This document shows positions 12,790 to 25,399 of a DNA stretch of 64,000 nt, piece by piece (position 1 is the stretch's first letter; the number at the start of each line of letters is the position of its first letter). The stretch spans positions 88,734-152,733 of the forward strand of contig CAJHNH020002703.1 in NCBI GenBank assembly GCA_905116865.2. Reading direction: 5' to 3'. Source of the DNA: Candidula unifasciata (Eukaryota; Mollusca; Gastropoda; Stylommatophora; Geomitridae). The position numbers were made by a program, and so were the translations under genes. The notes under the pieces were generated by a model. It did not search any database. It was not told the origin of the DNA and saw nothing but the letters and a program-made list of their open reading frames with translations.

Positions 12790-14835
12790 CAAGTTAAATT
12801 TAGGAATTCTTAGAACAGATAAAGAAATTAAGGAACAATACAATGCCACTGTACAAAACCGGTATAATGCATTGGAAATTATATAGACTATTGATGAACA
12901 GTGGGATATGTTGCATGAGTCAATTCAGCAGACATCAAAAGAGACAATCCCACCAACCCATAGAGTTGCAAAAAAGAAATGGATGTCATCCGAAATTCTG
13001 CAGTTGATGGATGAAAGAAGGAAGAAAAAGAATGATAAAGAAGAATACTCTAGAATACAAAAATAAATAGTGAACAAATGCAAAGTGGCTAAAGAAGCCT
13101 GGCTGAATCAAATGTGTACAGAGACTGGGGAAAACAACAGGAAAGACTCACATTCCATGTACCAACAGATAAATATGTTAACAGGAAAGATGACACGTAA
13201 CAGCACTGGGTGTTTGAAATCAAAAGATGGTGACTTATTAATGAGACAAAGTAATATAATTAACAGATGGACAGAGTATATAGGGGAATTGTATGATGAT
13301 AATAGACCAGATGTAGAACTGCAGACCAACAATGATGGTCCACCAATAATGACTGCAGAAGTTGAGGATGCAATACATCATATGAAAAAAAGGAAAAGCA
13401 CCTGGGCCAGACAACATCTCACTGGAAGAAATCGAAGCACTGGGAGATTTTGGAATTGAAATAATAACTAAACTTTTAAAGGATATTTATAATAGTGGGT
13501 ATATACCAAATGACCTTTTAAAATCCATATCTATAGCTCTGCTACAGAAACCAGGCACTTAAAAATGTGAAGACCATCGCACAATAAGTCTTATGAGTCA
13601 CGTGACTAAGATTTTACTGAGAATAATTATGAGAAGAATAAGAAACAAAATTAAACCAGAAATCAGCGATGAACAATGTGGATTTGTAGAAGGAAAAGGT
13701 ACAAACAATGCCATTTACATCCTAAGGACATTGTCAGAAAGAGTTATAGAAGTAAAGACTGATTTGTACTTATGCTTCATAGACTATACACAAGCATTTG
13801 ACTGTGTGAAGCATGAAGAAGTAATTAAACTGTAAGAAAAATTAAGCATTGATGGGAAAGATCTACGAATAATAAAGAATATGTATTGGCAGCAAACAGC
13901 AGCTAAAAGAATAAACAACTGTTTAGGTACATTTCAAAGCATAAAGAGGGGCGTACGACAAGGATGTGTACTGTCACCTGAATATATAATGAAATCTTTA
14001 ATTGATATGCCCGGAATTGTGGTTGGTGGGCACAATATAAACAATTTACGTTATGCTGATGACACAGTCTTGATAGCAACAAGTCAGAAAGAATTACAGG
14101 AAATGATAGACATTGTGGTGTTAGAAAGTGGAAGAATGGGCCTCAGTTTGAATAATGAGAAGACAGAAGTAATGGTGGTATCAAAGAAACAAATCATTCC
14201 TAAATGTGTAATAAAAGTCAATGGTGTTATTTTAGGACAAGTACAGAAATTTAAGTATCTGGGCACATGGATAACATCAGATGGAAGATGCATAACTGAA
14301 ATAAGAAACAGAATTGGACAGGCAAAAACTGCATTTTATAAAATGAAAAACATCTTGTGAAATATATCCTTGTCATTGAGAGTTAGAAAAAGAATTCCTG
14401 CTTGCTAAATACATCCAGTTTTAACATATGGATGTGAATCCTGGACAATCGGTAGGCAGGCCAAACAATTTTTAGACGCCCCATAGATGTGGTTTTACAG
14501 AATGAATGCTAAGAATACCTTGGACAGCCAAAAAGAGCAACCAAGAGGTTTTGAAAGAGGCGGGAGCCCGAAGACAAATTATCACAGACATCAGAAGGAG
14601 ACAGTCATCATTTTTCTGCCATGTTATGAGAAGAGGGAAAATAGAACATGTTGTGACCACTGGAAAGATCTGTGGAAAAAGGGATAGAGGAAGACAATGA
14701 GAGAAGATGCTTGACAGTCTTGTTGCATGGCATGGAGGTGTGTTGGCACCCGAACTAGTACATGCTGCAGGAGATCGCAGATTATGGAGAGGCATGATCG
14801 CCCACGCCAGTCGGCAAGGCACCTGATGATGATGA
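12790..14835 (+). pseudogene. LINE reverse transcriptase domain (multiple stops and frameshifts)
   Basis: Downstream of the endonuclease, other frames give the linker (KEAWLNQMC, MYQQINMLTG), the opening of the polymerase (LLRIIMRRIRNKI, EQCGFVEGKGTNNAI), motif A (CFIDYTQAFDCV, near 13770-13805), RGVRQGCVLSP, the YADD catalytic box at 14052-14063, FKYLGTWITSDG and the C-terminal tail with LRIPWTA and FFCHVMRRGKIE. A TAA at 13833, TGA at 13457, frame changes near 12775 and 13460-13590, and a deletion just after VLSP (the F-N-L-Y-S-E-type residues are missing) disable it. The same family recurs at 50100-50890 and as a tail at 23270-23340. Confidence 0.87.
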
Positions 14836-14856
14836 TGATGATGATTGTTTTAACGT

Positions 14857-15580
14857 CCTATTTGCTCACTCAGTACTGGTGCGTTTTAGTGCATATCCGC
14901 ACGCGACACAGAGCTAGAATCAATGTTAGATGTCTATTGTAGCCCGCCTCCTTTGTAAAGGTGATGCCTGATTAACTGGTAATGGAAGCATCTCACAACA
15001 GATCGGAACTTGTGATTCTGAGCAATAGTGATTCAGAAACATAAAATATAATTATACATTCTGTAAACATTCAATAAAAGAGACATGCACACATTCCATA
15101 CTTGTTGCAGCGAGACCGTCGCAATAGCACGTATGATTGGGCAGCCAGATTTGTGTGTGTGTATCGTGGGCAAAAACAACAAAACATAAATTTAATATCC
15201 GGGCGATGTTATGTGTCTAGTAAATACGGAATGCATGAATATTACAATGTTATACTGGCAGTATGGGAGACTGTGCTCTAGTTTGGGCATTCTTCTCTCA
15301 GCCGACATAATCATTTGTTTTTTCAAGCATTTGTTCTTCAGCGGAAGATGCGCTTGGTAATTAAAATCGACTAGTTATTAGCCTGCATAACCCAAACACA
15401 TGTGTCGTACTGTGGTCTCCGGCAGAGACTTGCTGAGTTTTGTGGTGACGGTGATACACATATCAATTAACAACCAGAAGTTAATTTATTTACCATAGGT
15501 ACAATCACACAAAACAGTCTGCATTAAACTCTGTGTGGATTGCAGACAACAATGCACGTTGGTTCTGGTTCAAGGGAAAA
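14857..15580. other. Unique non-coding stretch
   Basis: No gene, array or recognised repeat was seen here apart from a short T-rich/AT-rich background. It forms the unoccupied target side of the LINE insertion. Confidence 0.4.
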
Positions 15581-15584
15581 CTGT

Positions 15585-16110
15585 AAAAAAAAAAAGAAGA
15601 TACCGGTCGAAAGAAGAGAAAGAAGAAGAAGAAGAAGAAGAAGAAGAAGAAGAAGAAGAAGAAGAAGAAGAAGAAGAAGAAGAAGAAGAAGAAGAAGAAG
15701 AAGAAGAAGAAACAGAAGAAGAAGAAGAAGAAGAAGAAAAAGAAGAAAAAAAAAGAAGAAGAAAAAAAGAAGAAGAAGAGGAGGAGAAGCAGAAGAAGAA
15801 GAAGAGAATAAAAGAAGAAGATGATGATGATGATGATAATGATGATAAGGAAGAAGAAGAAGAAGAAGAAGAAAAGGAGGAGGAGAAGGAGGAGAAGCAG
15901 AAGAAGAAGAAGAAGAGAAGAAAAGAAGAAGAAGAAGAAGAAGAAGAAGAAGAAGAAGAAGAAGAAGAAGAAGAAGAAGAAGAAGAAGAAGAAGAAGAAG
16001 AAGAAGAAGAAGAAGAAAAAGAACAAGAACAAGAACAAGAAGAAGAAGAAGAAGAAGAAGAAGAAGAAGCAGAAGAAGAAGAAGAAGAAGAAGAAGAAGA
16101 AGAAGAAGAA

Positions 16111-16142
<32 letters not shown>

Positions 16143-16161
16143 AGAAGAAGAAAAGAAGAGT
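15585..16161. repeat. GAA/AGA trinucleotide satellite (purine strand)
   Basis: About 575 bases of almost pure purine on the plus strand, mostly GAA units with A-rich interruptions and a short GAT patch at 15820-15846. The Glu-rich, Lys-rich and Arg-rich frames across it, and the Phe/Leu-rich frame opposite, come from the repeat. Confidence 0.97.
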
Positions 16162-16238
16162 TAGTTCTGCTCGGAGCATTCGTCAGTTTTTTTATTTTTG
16201 TAGTTGATACTTATGCAGTAATGTTCATTGTGACTCAT

Positions 16239-18550
16239 CCATCAAACAAACTATAAATAAACATTTACATACACACATCAAACAATCTATAAATAAACAT
16301 ATACATACATACATACATACATACATACATACATACATACATACATACATACATACATACATACATACCTTCATACATACATACATACATACATACATAC
16401 ATACATACATACATACATACATACATACATACATACATACATACATACATACATACATACATACATACATACATACATACATACATACATACATACATAC
16501 ATACATACATACATACATACATACATACATACATACATACATACATACATACATACATACATACATACATACATACATACATACATACATACATACATAC
16601 ATACATACATACATACATACATACATACATACATACATACATACATACATACATACATACATACATACATACATACATACATACATACATACATACATAC
16701 ATACATACATACATACATACATACATACATACATACATACATACATACATACATACATACATACATACATACATACATACATACATACATACATACATAC
16801 ATACATACATACATACATACATACATACATACATACATACATACATACATACATACATACATACATACATACATACATACATACATACATACATACATAC
16901 ATACATACATACATACATACATACATACATACATACATACATACATACATACATACATACATACATACATACATACATACATACATACATACATACATAC
17001 ATACATACATACATACATACATACATACATACATACATACATACATACATACATACATACATACATACATACATACATACATACATACATACATACATAC
17101 ATACATACATACATACATACATACATACATACATACATACATACATACATACATACATACATACATACAACATACATACATACATACATACATACATACA
17201 TACATACATACATACATACATACATACATACATACATACATACATACATACATACATACATACATACATACATACATACATACATACATACATACATACA
17301 TACATACATACATACATACATACATACATACATACATACATACATACATACATACATACATACATACATACATACATACATACATACATACATACATACA
17401 TACATACATACATACATACATACATACATACATACATACATACATACATACATACATACATACATACATACATACATACATACATACATACATACATACA
17501 TACATACATACATACATACATACATACATACATACATACATACATACATACATACATACATACATACATACATACATACATACATACATACATACATACA
17601 TACATACATACATACATACATACATACATACATACATACATACATACATACATACATACATACATACATACATACATACATACATACATACATACATACA
17701 TACATACATACATACATACATACATACATACATACATACATACATACATACATACATACATACATACATACATACATACATACATACATACATACATACA
17801 TACATACATACATACATACATACATACATACATACATACATACATACATACATACATACATACATACATACATACATACATACATACATACATACATACA
17901 TACATACATACATACATACATACATACATACATACATACATACATACATACATACATACATACATACATACATACATACATACATACATACATACATACA
18001 TACATACATACATACATACATACATACATACATACATACATACATACATACATACATACATACATACATACATACATACATACATACATACATACATACA
18101 TACATACATACATACATACATACATACATACATACATACATACATACATACATACATACATACATACATACATACATACATACATACATACATACATACA
18201 TACATACATACATACATACATACATACATACATACATACATACATACATACATACATACATACATACATACATACATACATACATACATACATACATACA
18301 TACATACATACATACATACATACATACATACATACATACATACATACATACATACATACATACATACATACATACATACATACATACATACATACATACA
18401 TACATACATACATACATACATACATACATACATACATACATACATACATACATACATACATACATACATACATACATACATACATACATACATACATACA
18501 TACATACATACATACATACATACATACATACATACATACATACATACATA
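16239..18550. repeat. Giant CATA tetranucleotide array (~2.25 kb)
   Basis: CATA units run from about 16301 to 18550, roughly 560 copies. The only breaks I see are a substitution near 16369-16371 and one single-base phase change near 17168. The array is preceded by two tandem copies of a ~37-base flank ending 'ctataaataaacat' (16239-16300). Because four-base repeats rotate through all frames, the minus strand reads repeated MYVC in every frame for over 700 codons; none is a gene. Confidence 0.98.
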
Positions 18551-18595
18551 AAATCAAGCAAAAAGTCACAATAATTAAGTAGCTCTCAACATTCA

Positions 18596-19275
18596 AATGT
18601 AAAGGAGAAAACTAGAAGAAGTTGAAACCTTTAAAGCTCTTGGCTCCAATACATGCAACGATAGCAGCTTATGAAAGGGATCAAGACAAGACTCGAGATG
18701 GCAACAGCCCCGATGTCTCAGCGGAATACGATTTGGAAGAGCAAAATCCGCATCAAAGTCAAGGTTAATATTTACAAATCACTCGTACTGTCTATTTTCT
18801 TAAACGAATGTGAGAGTTGGACTCTCACTGTTGAAATGGAAAAGAGGTTTCAGCCTTTCGAGTGTAAATGCTACCGACGCATTTTACGAATTAGTTATTT
18901 TGAACACAAAACTAATAAATATGTCAGAGACAAAATATACAAATCTGCGGGACAACAGAAACCTTTCTTGGCACTGGTGAAACGTTGCAGGCTAGCTTGG
19001 TTTGGGTACGAGGTGAGACATGATTCGATTGCAATGACTGTACTTCAAGGATCACTGGCGGGGTGGGGGTGGGATTGCGGGAGGGGGGGGGGGAGTAGTC
19101 AAAGAAGAGGAGGGCAAAGAAGTAACTGGAATGACAACATCAGGAAATGGACGGGACTAAGTTAGCATACACTTATTCATAAAGCGGAAGACAGAGAAGG
19201 ATCGCAGGTTTGATTTGCTAGTGCTTCCATCAATACACCTTCACGACCCTATTGGGTCAAGTGATATGTAATGTT
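18596..19275 (+). pseudogene. LINE reverse transcriptase C-terminus
   Basis: The peptide reads EEVETFKALGS, IKTRLEMATAPM, TIWKSKIRIKVKVNIYKSLVLS, ECESWTL, ECKCYRRILRISY, and LAWFGYEVRHDS followed by a basic GRGGGSSQRRGG run and DNIRKWTGLS. This is the thumb and C-terminal tail of a LINE polymerase family widespread in molluscs (from memory of the family). It begins 46 bases after the CATA array and has no catalytic YADD box, so it is 5' truncated. The 3' untranslated part (to about 19275) matches 47290-47415, and a third copy is at 24490-24790 on the minus strand. Confidence 0.82.
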
Positions 19276-19651
19276 ACATTTATACATACACACGATGTTA
19301 CGACCAGAGACCAATTCATAGGTATCGATTTTCAACATGATTTATTTTCTACACGACTGCCAACATCAGACCATCAATATATGCTTTGTTAAAATGTAAT
19401 GCCCAGAAACGCCATCCTGCACTACAGCTCAGAAGTGAAGACACGGGCAAACTGATTACAGAAATGCCGACAAGAAAAACTGGAAGGAAAAAAAAAAAAC
19501 CGTCGTCAAGAAAATCTATGAGAAGAATTAATCTGGGGTGAATTCATTCAGCCTTGGAGGTGCTCGCTGATGAGGTCTGAGATTAATCACGATACGACCG
19601 GCGTGAGGAAACAGAACTATTATAAAAACATACATTGCTCTAATATGAGGT

Positions 19652-19864
19652 TTAGAAAAGGAAAGAAACAATCTTGAAAAACATCTCTAGCTGTGCCCCC
19701 CCCCCCCCCTTTTTCCTCCCAAAGAAAGAGAATGAGAGAGAGACAGAGAGACCGATAGGTTTACAAAGTTCGTCAAGAGAAGGACAATCTCCATTGTTAA
19801 ACAAAAAGTTGAAGTACAAAATATCTTATTTAAAAGACTGTTTTATTTTTTACACCTTCACTGA
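19652..19864 (+). repeat. Left ~213-bp direct repeat
   Basis: From 'tgaggtttagaaaagg' to 'cttcactgaatga' this matches 20833-21048 almost exactly; the only differences are the length of the C run, a few bases after it, and one AG-run change. The two copies enclose the 5'-truncated R2-like fragment. It could be an unusually long target-site duplication or a terminal repeat. Confidence 0.85.
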
Positions 19865-20401
19865 ATGAGGGCTAATGCCAGAGCCAGTTCTAGTATCGTC
19901 CCCATTCGTTTCCTCAAGGCTGGGCAGGTTCCAAAAGGTAAGGTCAACAAAAACGCATTTGCTCCATCTGTGCTAGACTCTGCGAGGGACTGGTTACTGG
20001 CGGTTGATCTGCCAGGACATGAACGGTACCCCGAGTTGATCCGTAAAACCGGCCTGCGACCGGACATCGTTCTCCATTCTGCGCAAAAACGGCAGCTCAT
20101 CCTGATTGAGTTGACGGTCCCGTTTGAGTCCCGTATGGAGGAGAATCATTTGTACAAGCTCGAGAAGTACAGTGATTTAGCAGCCGGTTTGAGGAGAAAC
20201 GAGGCTTACACAGTACGGGTTTTTGCCGTCGAAGTGGGAGCGAGAGGCCTCGTTTCCACTTCGCTCTACAATGTGGTGAAAGAACTAGGATTGCGCGGTA
20301 ATGAACGGAAACGAACACTCAAAAAACTGGGAGAGGCAGCCGAAAGGGCCTCTAACTGGCTTTGGACGCAGCACAACAACGTAGGGGACGGGCCTCGGTG
20401 A
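19865..20401 (+). pseudogene. R2-like non-LTR element, restriction-like endonuclease C-terminal domain
   Basis: This 178-codon frame shows a PD-(D/E)XK nuclease core: GLRPDIVLH (Arg-Pro-Asp at residues 65-67), a beta-strand-like LILIELTVPFE (Glu at 82) and HLYKLEKYSDL (Lys residues at 98 and 101). The order RPD, acidic strand, K-x-x-K-Y is known for the restriction-like endonucleases at the C-terminus of R2/NeSL/HERO-type LINEs. It then has VEVGARGLVSTSL and a basic helical end. The upstream polymerase is missing: the ATG at 19865 sits at the junction with the left direct repeat, so the start is accidental and the fragment is 5' truncated. The downstream 20402-20827 would be 3' untranslated sequence. 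A 100-bp antisense relic of the same family is at 54377-54478. Confidence 0.72.
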
Positions 20402-20832
20402 GCTGGTCCGGGTGTCTAGCGGAAAGGAGTTTCTCATCCCTTTGAAAGTCCATCGTGTACGAATTGTCTGCCAGTGTCCCTCTGCCAACTGCTAATAACA
20501 GTCCAACATGTGTCCGGTAAACCAAAATAAGCTTGTCGCTCGGTCGTCCAGGCATGCGGACTGTTCTAATTACGCTGCCGTGGCGGCTTCTTATCTCACA
20601 GTGCCTCCTTCGAAACCACTAAGTCGTCTTGTCTCTGGCCGAAATAATAACACCATCCGGTAATTCTGTGCAGCGGGGAAGCAGACCTGAGCTTCATGAA
20701 CTCAGGTGGGCCCACCTCCGAATACGTTTAGGAATCGTGGGCCGAAACGTGTGTCGACAGAGGATAATTTCTACTGATGACTGTAGATCCCCGCTGTACT
20801 TGCTCCCTGTGAGTTTATTCTTATTATTGAGG
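20402..20832 (+). other. Probable 3' untranslated region of the R2-like fragment
   Basis: No coding motif is visible between the nuclease stop codon and the right direct repeat. It ends in an AT-rich 'tttattcttattat' tract. The boundary at about 20832 is defined by the start of the direct repeat. Confidence 0.5.
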
Positions 20833-21048
20833 TTTAGAAAAGGAAAGAAACAATCTTGAAAAACATCTCTAGCTGTGCCCCCCCCCCCCCCCCTTCCCAA
20901 AGAAAGAGAGAGAGAGAGAGAGACAGAGAGACCGATAGGTTTACAAAGTTCGTCAAGAGAAGGACAATCTCCATTGTTAAACAAAAAGTTGAAGTACAAA
21001 ATATCTTATTTAAAAGACTGTTTTATTTTTTACACCTTCACTGAATGA
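20833..21048 (+). repeat. Right ~216-bp direct repeat
   Basis: Second copy of 19652-19864 with a longer C run (about 16 C) and a longer AG run. It continues into different flanking DNA after 'cactgaatga'. Confidence 0.85.
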
Positions 21049-21975
21049 ATTTTCGAGTTTGACACAGGATCATCGGAGGCGCAGTAATAGGGGACTGCTG
21101 CCGGTCCACAGATCTTAGGTTTTCAGTTTACAGTATATTGAGGCGGATTTTACACATTACTTGGCTCCCAGTACATTCCTGACATGACGTTTGTTTTTAT
21201 AGTTTCCTCCCGAATGATTGAATGTGTCAGGAATTGACATCACTGCCCTTGGGACATTCCCCTATGTGCCCCATCCCCTTCCTCGGTAGCCAAGGGGTGG
21301 TCAATTCATGGTGATAGCTGCATCTGAATAGCGTTTTGCCAGTTGTCCCATGAGAGTCGAAATTTGTCCATACCATTTGCACACTTCCAGTTAATCATTT
21401 TCTCCGGGAAGTCATACTTGTCAGTAAAGCTAAACTTTTTTTTTTTTTTTAAATCTTATGCCAAAATTATCCAGGTACCTTAAGTCACTGTACACATACA
21501 TGCCTGGTGACGTAGCAAACATCTTGATATGTTATTTACGTGTCCCAGAAACCTAGAATAGACTTATAAGAAACAAGCTTAGCATGTTTGGCAGCTCATC
21601 TGTGAATCATCCTCTACAGCGAATCAACGATACCACTAACCTCTATACACACTATCTAAAACTATTTGAATACTGTCTGAGTACATATTAAATGCATCCT
21701 TTAAAAAATATAGCATGCTAGCAATATGGTATATTTACACTAAATGTATAAGCTTTTGAACTGAGAATTATTACTGTGTAAAATGTAGGTGTCAATAGAG
21801 TACATTATAGAACTTGTAATTAAAATTTAGTTGTTGTCGATGATGTTACATATTGACTATTGGGTTTATAACTATTAGATGAATTTTATCACAAAACAAA
21901 TAATTATTTTTCTTGACTATAATAAGGATAATCAGAACACATTCCAGCATTTGTAATTAGGACCTATTTGTAGTT
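21049..21975. other. Unique AT-rich non-coding stretch
   Basis: I see no gene, array or recognised repeat. A poly-T run lies at 21437-21450. Confidence 0.4.
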
Positions 21976-21977
21976 CT

Positions 21978-22148
21978 TTTTCTTCTTGTTTCCCTCCTCT
22001 TCCCCCTTCTTTTTCTTTTTCTTCTTCCTCTTCCTCCTCCTACTCCCTATCCTCTTCCTCTACTTCTTATTCCTCTTCTTCTTCCACCTCTTCTTCTTTT
22101 TCTTCTTCTGCTGCTGCTCCTCCTCCATCTTCTTCTTCTTCCTCTTCT

Positions 22149-22180
<32 letters not shown>

Positions 22181-22258
22181 TTCTTCTTCTTCTTCTTCTT
22201 CTTCTTCTTCTTCTTCTTCTTCTTCTTCTTCTTCTTCTTCTTCTTCTTTTTCTTCTTC
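21978..22258. repeat. CTT trinucleotide tract
   Basis: A pyrimidine-rich tract becoming pure CTT units at about 22155-22257. It is the pyrimidine-strand counterpart of the GAA satellite at 15585-16161. Phe-rich and Lys-rich frames here are not genes. Confidence 0.95.
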
Positions 22259-24485
22259 ACTTCCTCGTTTACTGCTTCGGGTGTGGAGAGAGATAAAAAG
22301 TTCTGCTTCTTGTTCTTCTGGCCGTCTCTATCATAGTCACATACTGTTGTTCTGGAGTTTCTCTAATGTTATATTTCAATCATCTTGTTCTTAATCTACC
22401 TTTTACTCTACGTGTTTTTCCTCGTTTGACATATAGGCAGTAACACTTACTTTTCTTCTTTTTTTTCGGACAAGATTTTGAATTAGTTTTGTAAATGCAG
22501 AAGAAACTTCGGTAGCTTTTAACAATTCCCGCTTCAGTCAGATATGTTATTAGGAAAGGCAACAAAACTAATTTTGCTTTCTCGTTCAATGATTTTGAAT
22601 TCAGCTAGTAAATGCAGCCAAACACCGACATATTTTGATGTTGAAACGCGGAGTTGACTTCAAGATGTCATATCTACGAGAGAGGGGGAAGGTTGGGGGG
22701 GGGGGGGGGGTCTAGTGTGTCCTTCTATTGTTTTCTTTCTTTCTATGAGTGTCAATTAATGAAAACGTGTCTATTTATTTAATGTACATGTTTCTACGGC
22801 TTAAGGATTCTCCGTCTGTTTACTTCTGTGTACTGCGTGCAACACAACAGTACCAATTAATCTAGCTTATAAAGACGGACAATCTGATGGGATTGTTTGA
22901 CGCAAAGTTTTAAAATAATACAGCAAGTCTGCTGGTGGAAAATCAAAATGGTTCTTGGTGAATTTCAAAGTTGAGTTGACTGTTCTCGTTAATTCTATTA
23001 TAAATGCCACTGAGCTGTATCTGCAATATATGGTTCATGTGTATAAAACATTGTGTACCTCGAGTTTAATCAGTTCACTGTGTATGACACTGTAGCACTG
23101 GTGTCAACAGTCTTATAATCAGGGCAAGCTGAACCACATATGACCGTACAATTAAAGACTACCACCAGGTGACTCAAAGAGTCAATATTCAGATGAATAT
23201 ATTCCATGTAAAAATCACAGAAACGCTGTTCAGCTGTATGACTATTGTGTGCTGAACTCAGTGGGCTGTTCAGGTGTACCAGAGGTCAGGGGTATGATCG
23301 CCTACACCACTAGATGATGACGATGACGACAGAGATGAGTGCAAGGAGTCTACGCTACTTGAAGTGTAAAACAAATAATAAAGAGAAATTAACGGGAAAA
23401 CCCGCGGCTCCACGAGGACAGGGAGATTCCAGTGGACCGGCCACTGCATAGAGTTTGGACTGTGCCGTTATATGTCACAAAAACGGCGTCCCAATGCGTT
23501 TGTCAACTAATAAACTTGACTAAAGCATTACTACAGAAGACTTCTAGCCTATTGTTTTAACATTGTTACTAGAGTCTTAGTGGTATACGATGCCAACTGG
23601 CTGTTATCAGTGACATTACTGAATACCCTTAGATACTTGGCAAGTGTGCGATGTATCATGCTGTTCATCGTAGCATTTTGCACGCTTCAATGACACAGTT
23701 TTATTTAAACTTTACTTGGTTATGAAGAAACCTCTAGTCCCATTTAGTTGGGTTAAGAAGATATGTAAAATCTAATAGAAAACATTAGGAAATAAATTAC
23801 CAGGAAGATCAACGAAGGGAGAGGGAAAGCTGCTTATAAAAACAAAAGTACGTTTCGACCAAAGCCTTTATCAACTAAGTAATGACCACCCGCAAAATAC
23901 TGACCATATCGCCGTGGAATGACAATGAGTAACCTAAAGAACAGGCCAGCCAGCATATGGCCGATGACTCATTAGAAATTAAAATGCTCTTCGTTATTTT
24001 ACTATTTTATTTTTCAAACATTAGTAATTATAACACAACAAACGAACGGAAAGGTTACATAGAACGGAAATGAGAAGACCACATACATGAGCATGAACAA
24101 AGGGAAGCGAAAAGGAAAAGGCGAGGGTAGGGCGAGAAAAGGGGGGGGGGGGGGAGGGGTGGTGGGGCTGTTATTAATTTAAAGAATGAGTATAAAATAG
24201 ATACAGATTTGCTGAACATTAATTTCTGCAGGGATTTATAATATTATTTCTATTATAAAATAGATTCTTTCTTGTCGTTGTCTTCATGTGATGGTTGCTG
24301 ATGATTTCATTTAGCAACCTTTTAGCGTTACGTTTGTTCTTTAACATAACATAACACAAAACTTGACCATTAGGGTCGCGGAGGTTATTAATAGGTGCAC
24401 TGGCACATAACACCCGTCTTCTTTCTATGTCTTTCGCTTGATGAATACGTGTATGATAACATAGTCTTATCTATTCCAGATTCTT
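22259..24485. other. Mostly unique non-coding DNA with small repeat relics
   Basis: Contains a poly-G run (22695-22711), a poly-G run (24140-24156) and, at 23270-23340, a tiny 3'-end relic of the RTE-like LINE ('atgatcgcctacacc' followed by GATGATGACGATG), matching the 3' ends at 14785-14840 and 50835-50885. No host exon recognised. Confidence 0.5.
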
Positions 24486-24489
24486 CTTT

Positions 24490-24795
24490 GCCCTCCTCTT
24501 CTTCGACTACCCCCCCCCCCCCTAATGTTCCTTGAATTACAAGTCTTTGCATCAAATCATGTCTCACTACGTGTCCAAATCAAGCTAGCTTGCGATGTTT
24601 CACCACTGCCAAGAGAGGCTCCTGATGTCTCGCAAATGTGTATATTTTGTGTCTGACATATTTATTAGTTGTGTATTCTAAATAACTAATTCGTAATATT
24701 CGTCTGTAGCATTTACGTTCGAAAGCCTAAATCCTCCTTTCCATTTCCACAGTGAAAGTCCCACTCTCACATCGATTGAATTGACATTCTTTATG
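24490..24795 (-). pseudogene. LINE reverse transcriptase C-terminal relic
   Basis: On the minus strand the decayed peptide reads TFTVEMERRI, FERKCYRRILRISYLEYTTNKYVRHKI, HQEPLLAVVKHRKLA and FGHVVRHD, matching the element at 18596-19275 and at 46375-47415. Several stops are present. Confidence 0.72.
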
Positions 24796-24904
24796 CTCAA
24801 GCATTTTTAAACAGAGCAACAGCTAGCCATCTAGTTAGGTCGACATGGTTAGGTTCCACTCATAGGTGAGTTGGTGGAAATCATGTTTGTAAGGGGAAAA
24901 AATG

Positions 24905-24965
24905 CACAATTCGTGGCGACTCCACTAGCCACGCAGCCCTTAAATCCTCTTACTCAAGGATCCCC
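24905..24965 (+). repeat. Short dispersed repeat shared with 50890-50945
   Basis: 'gtggcgact' followed by 'cagccct...aaatcctc' is shared with 50893-50935. Too short to classify. Confidence 0.4.
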
Positions 24966-25399
24966 ACCCCCTCGCCTCCCCTCTTCTCCCCAGACCCTTT
25001 TCCTCCCACCACACATATTACAGATGAATATTCTCCTTGATCCTTGTCAGGATCTTTCAGACGTCTGATCTGGGAATGTTGGGGCCGATATTATTACAGA
25101 CTGGTAGCTTATAATGAAATTGATCTTTAACATATTCTGCACATTTATTTGATACATTTGCCATCTATCACGACTTGGCCAGTTATGTTTCTAATACAGC
25201 TATTCCTTACAGCTCGCCTAACGTTGAGAATGTACAGTTGATTGATTTCATTATGCATATCTTAGAACATTACAGGACTTGCTTTCCTATTCATCTTGTT
25301 TGAATTCTATTTTTTTTTTTTTCACATTTGATTGATGTCAATTGCCTTTTATTTATATTTGTATGTACCTTGCAATACAGTCAACAACAACAGTATCCG

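Larger units (their letters stand above)
11557..14856 (+). mobile_element. Full-length RTE-like LINE with 13-bp target-site duplication
   Basis: The 13 bases 'attgttttaacgt' occur at 11557-11569 and again at 14844-14856, immediately flanking a 3274-bp element (11570-14843). The element has a ~310-bp 5' leader, an endonuclease domain, a reverse transcriptase domain and a 3' tail of GAT/TGA repeats (14823-14843). This length, order and tail are what is known for the RTE clade of non-LTR retrotransposons. The element is complete at both ends but its reading frame is inactivated by several stops, at least two frameshifts and a small deletion in the reverse transcriptase. Confidence 0.88.

Noticed and set aside
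15505..16207. Glu-rich, Lys-rich and Phe-rich frames over the GAA array
   Set aside because: Low-complexity purine repeat; every frame is open because of composition.
16225..18596. Very long minus-strand frames of repeated MYVC
   Set aside because: They are the CATA satellite read in all three frames; no conserved or unique protein sequence is present.
19652..21048. Small LTR retrotransposon
   Set aside because: The interior is an R2-type LINE end with no primer-binding site or polypurine tract, and the repeats lack TG...CA ends, so an ordinary LTR element is unlikely.
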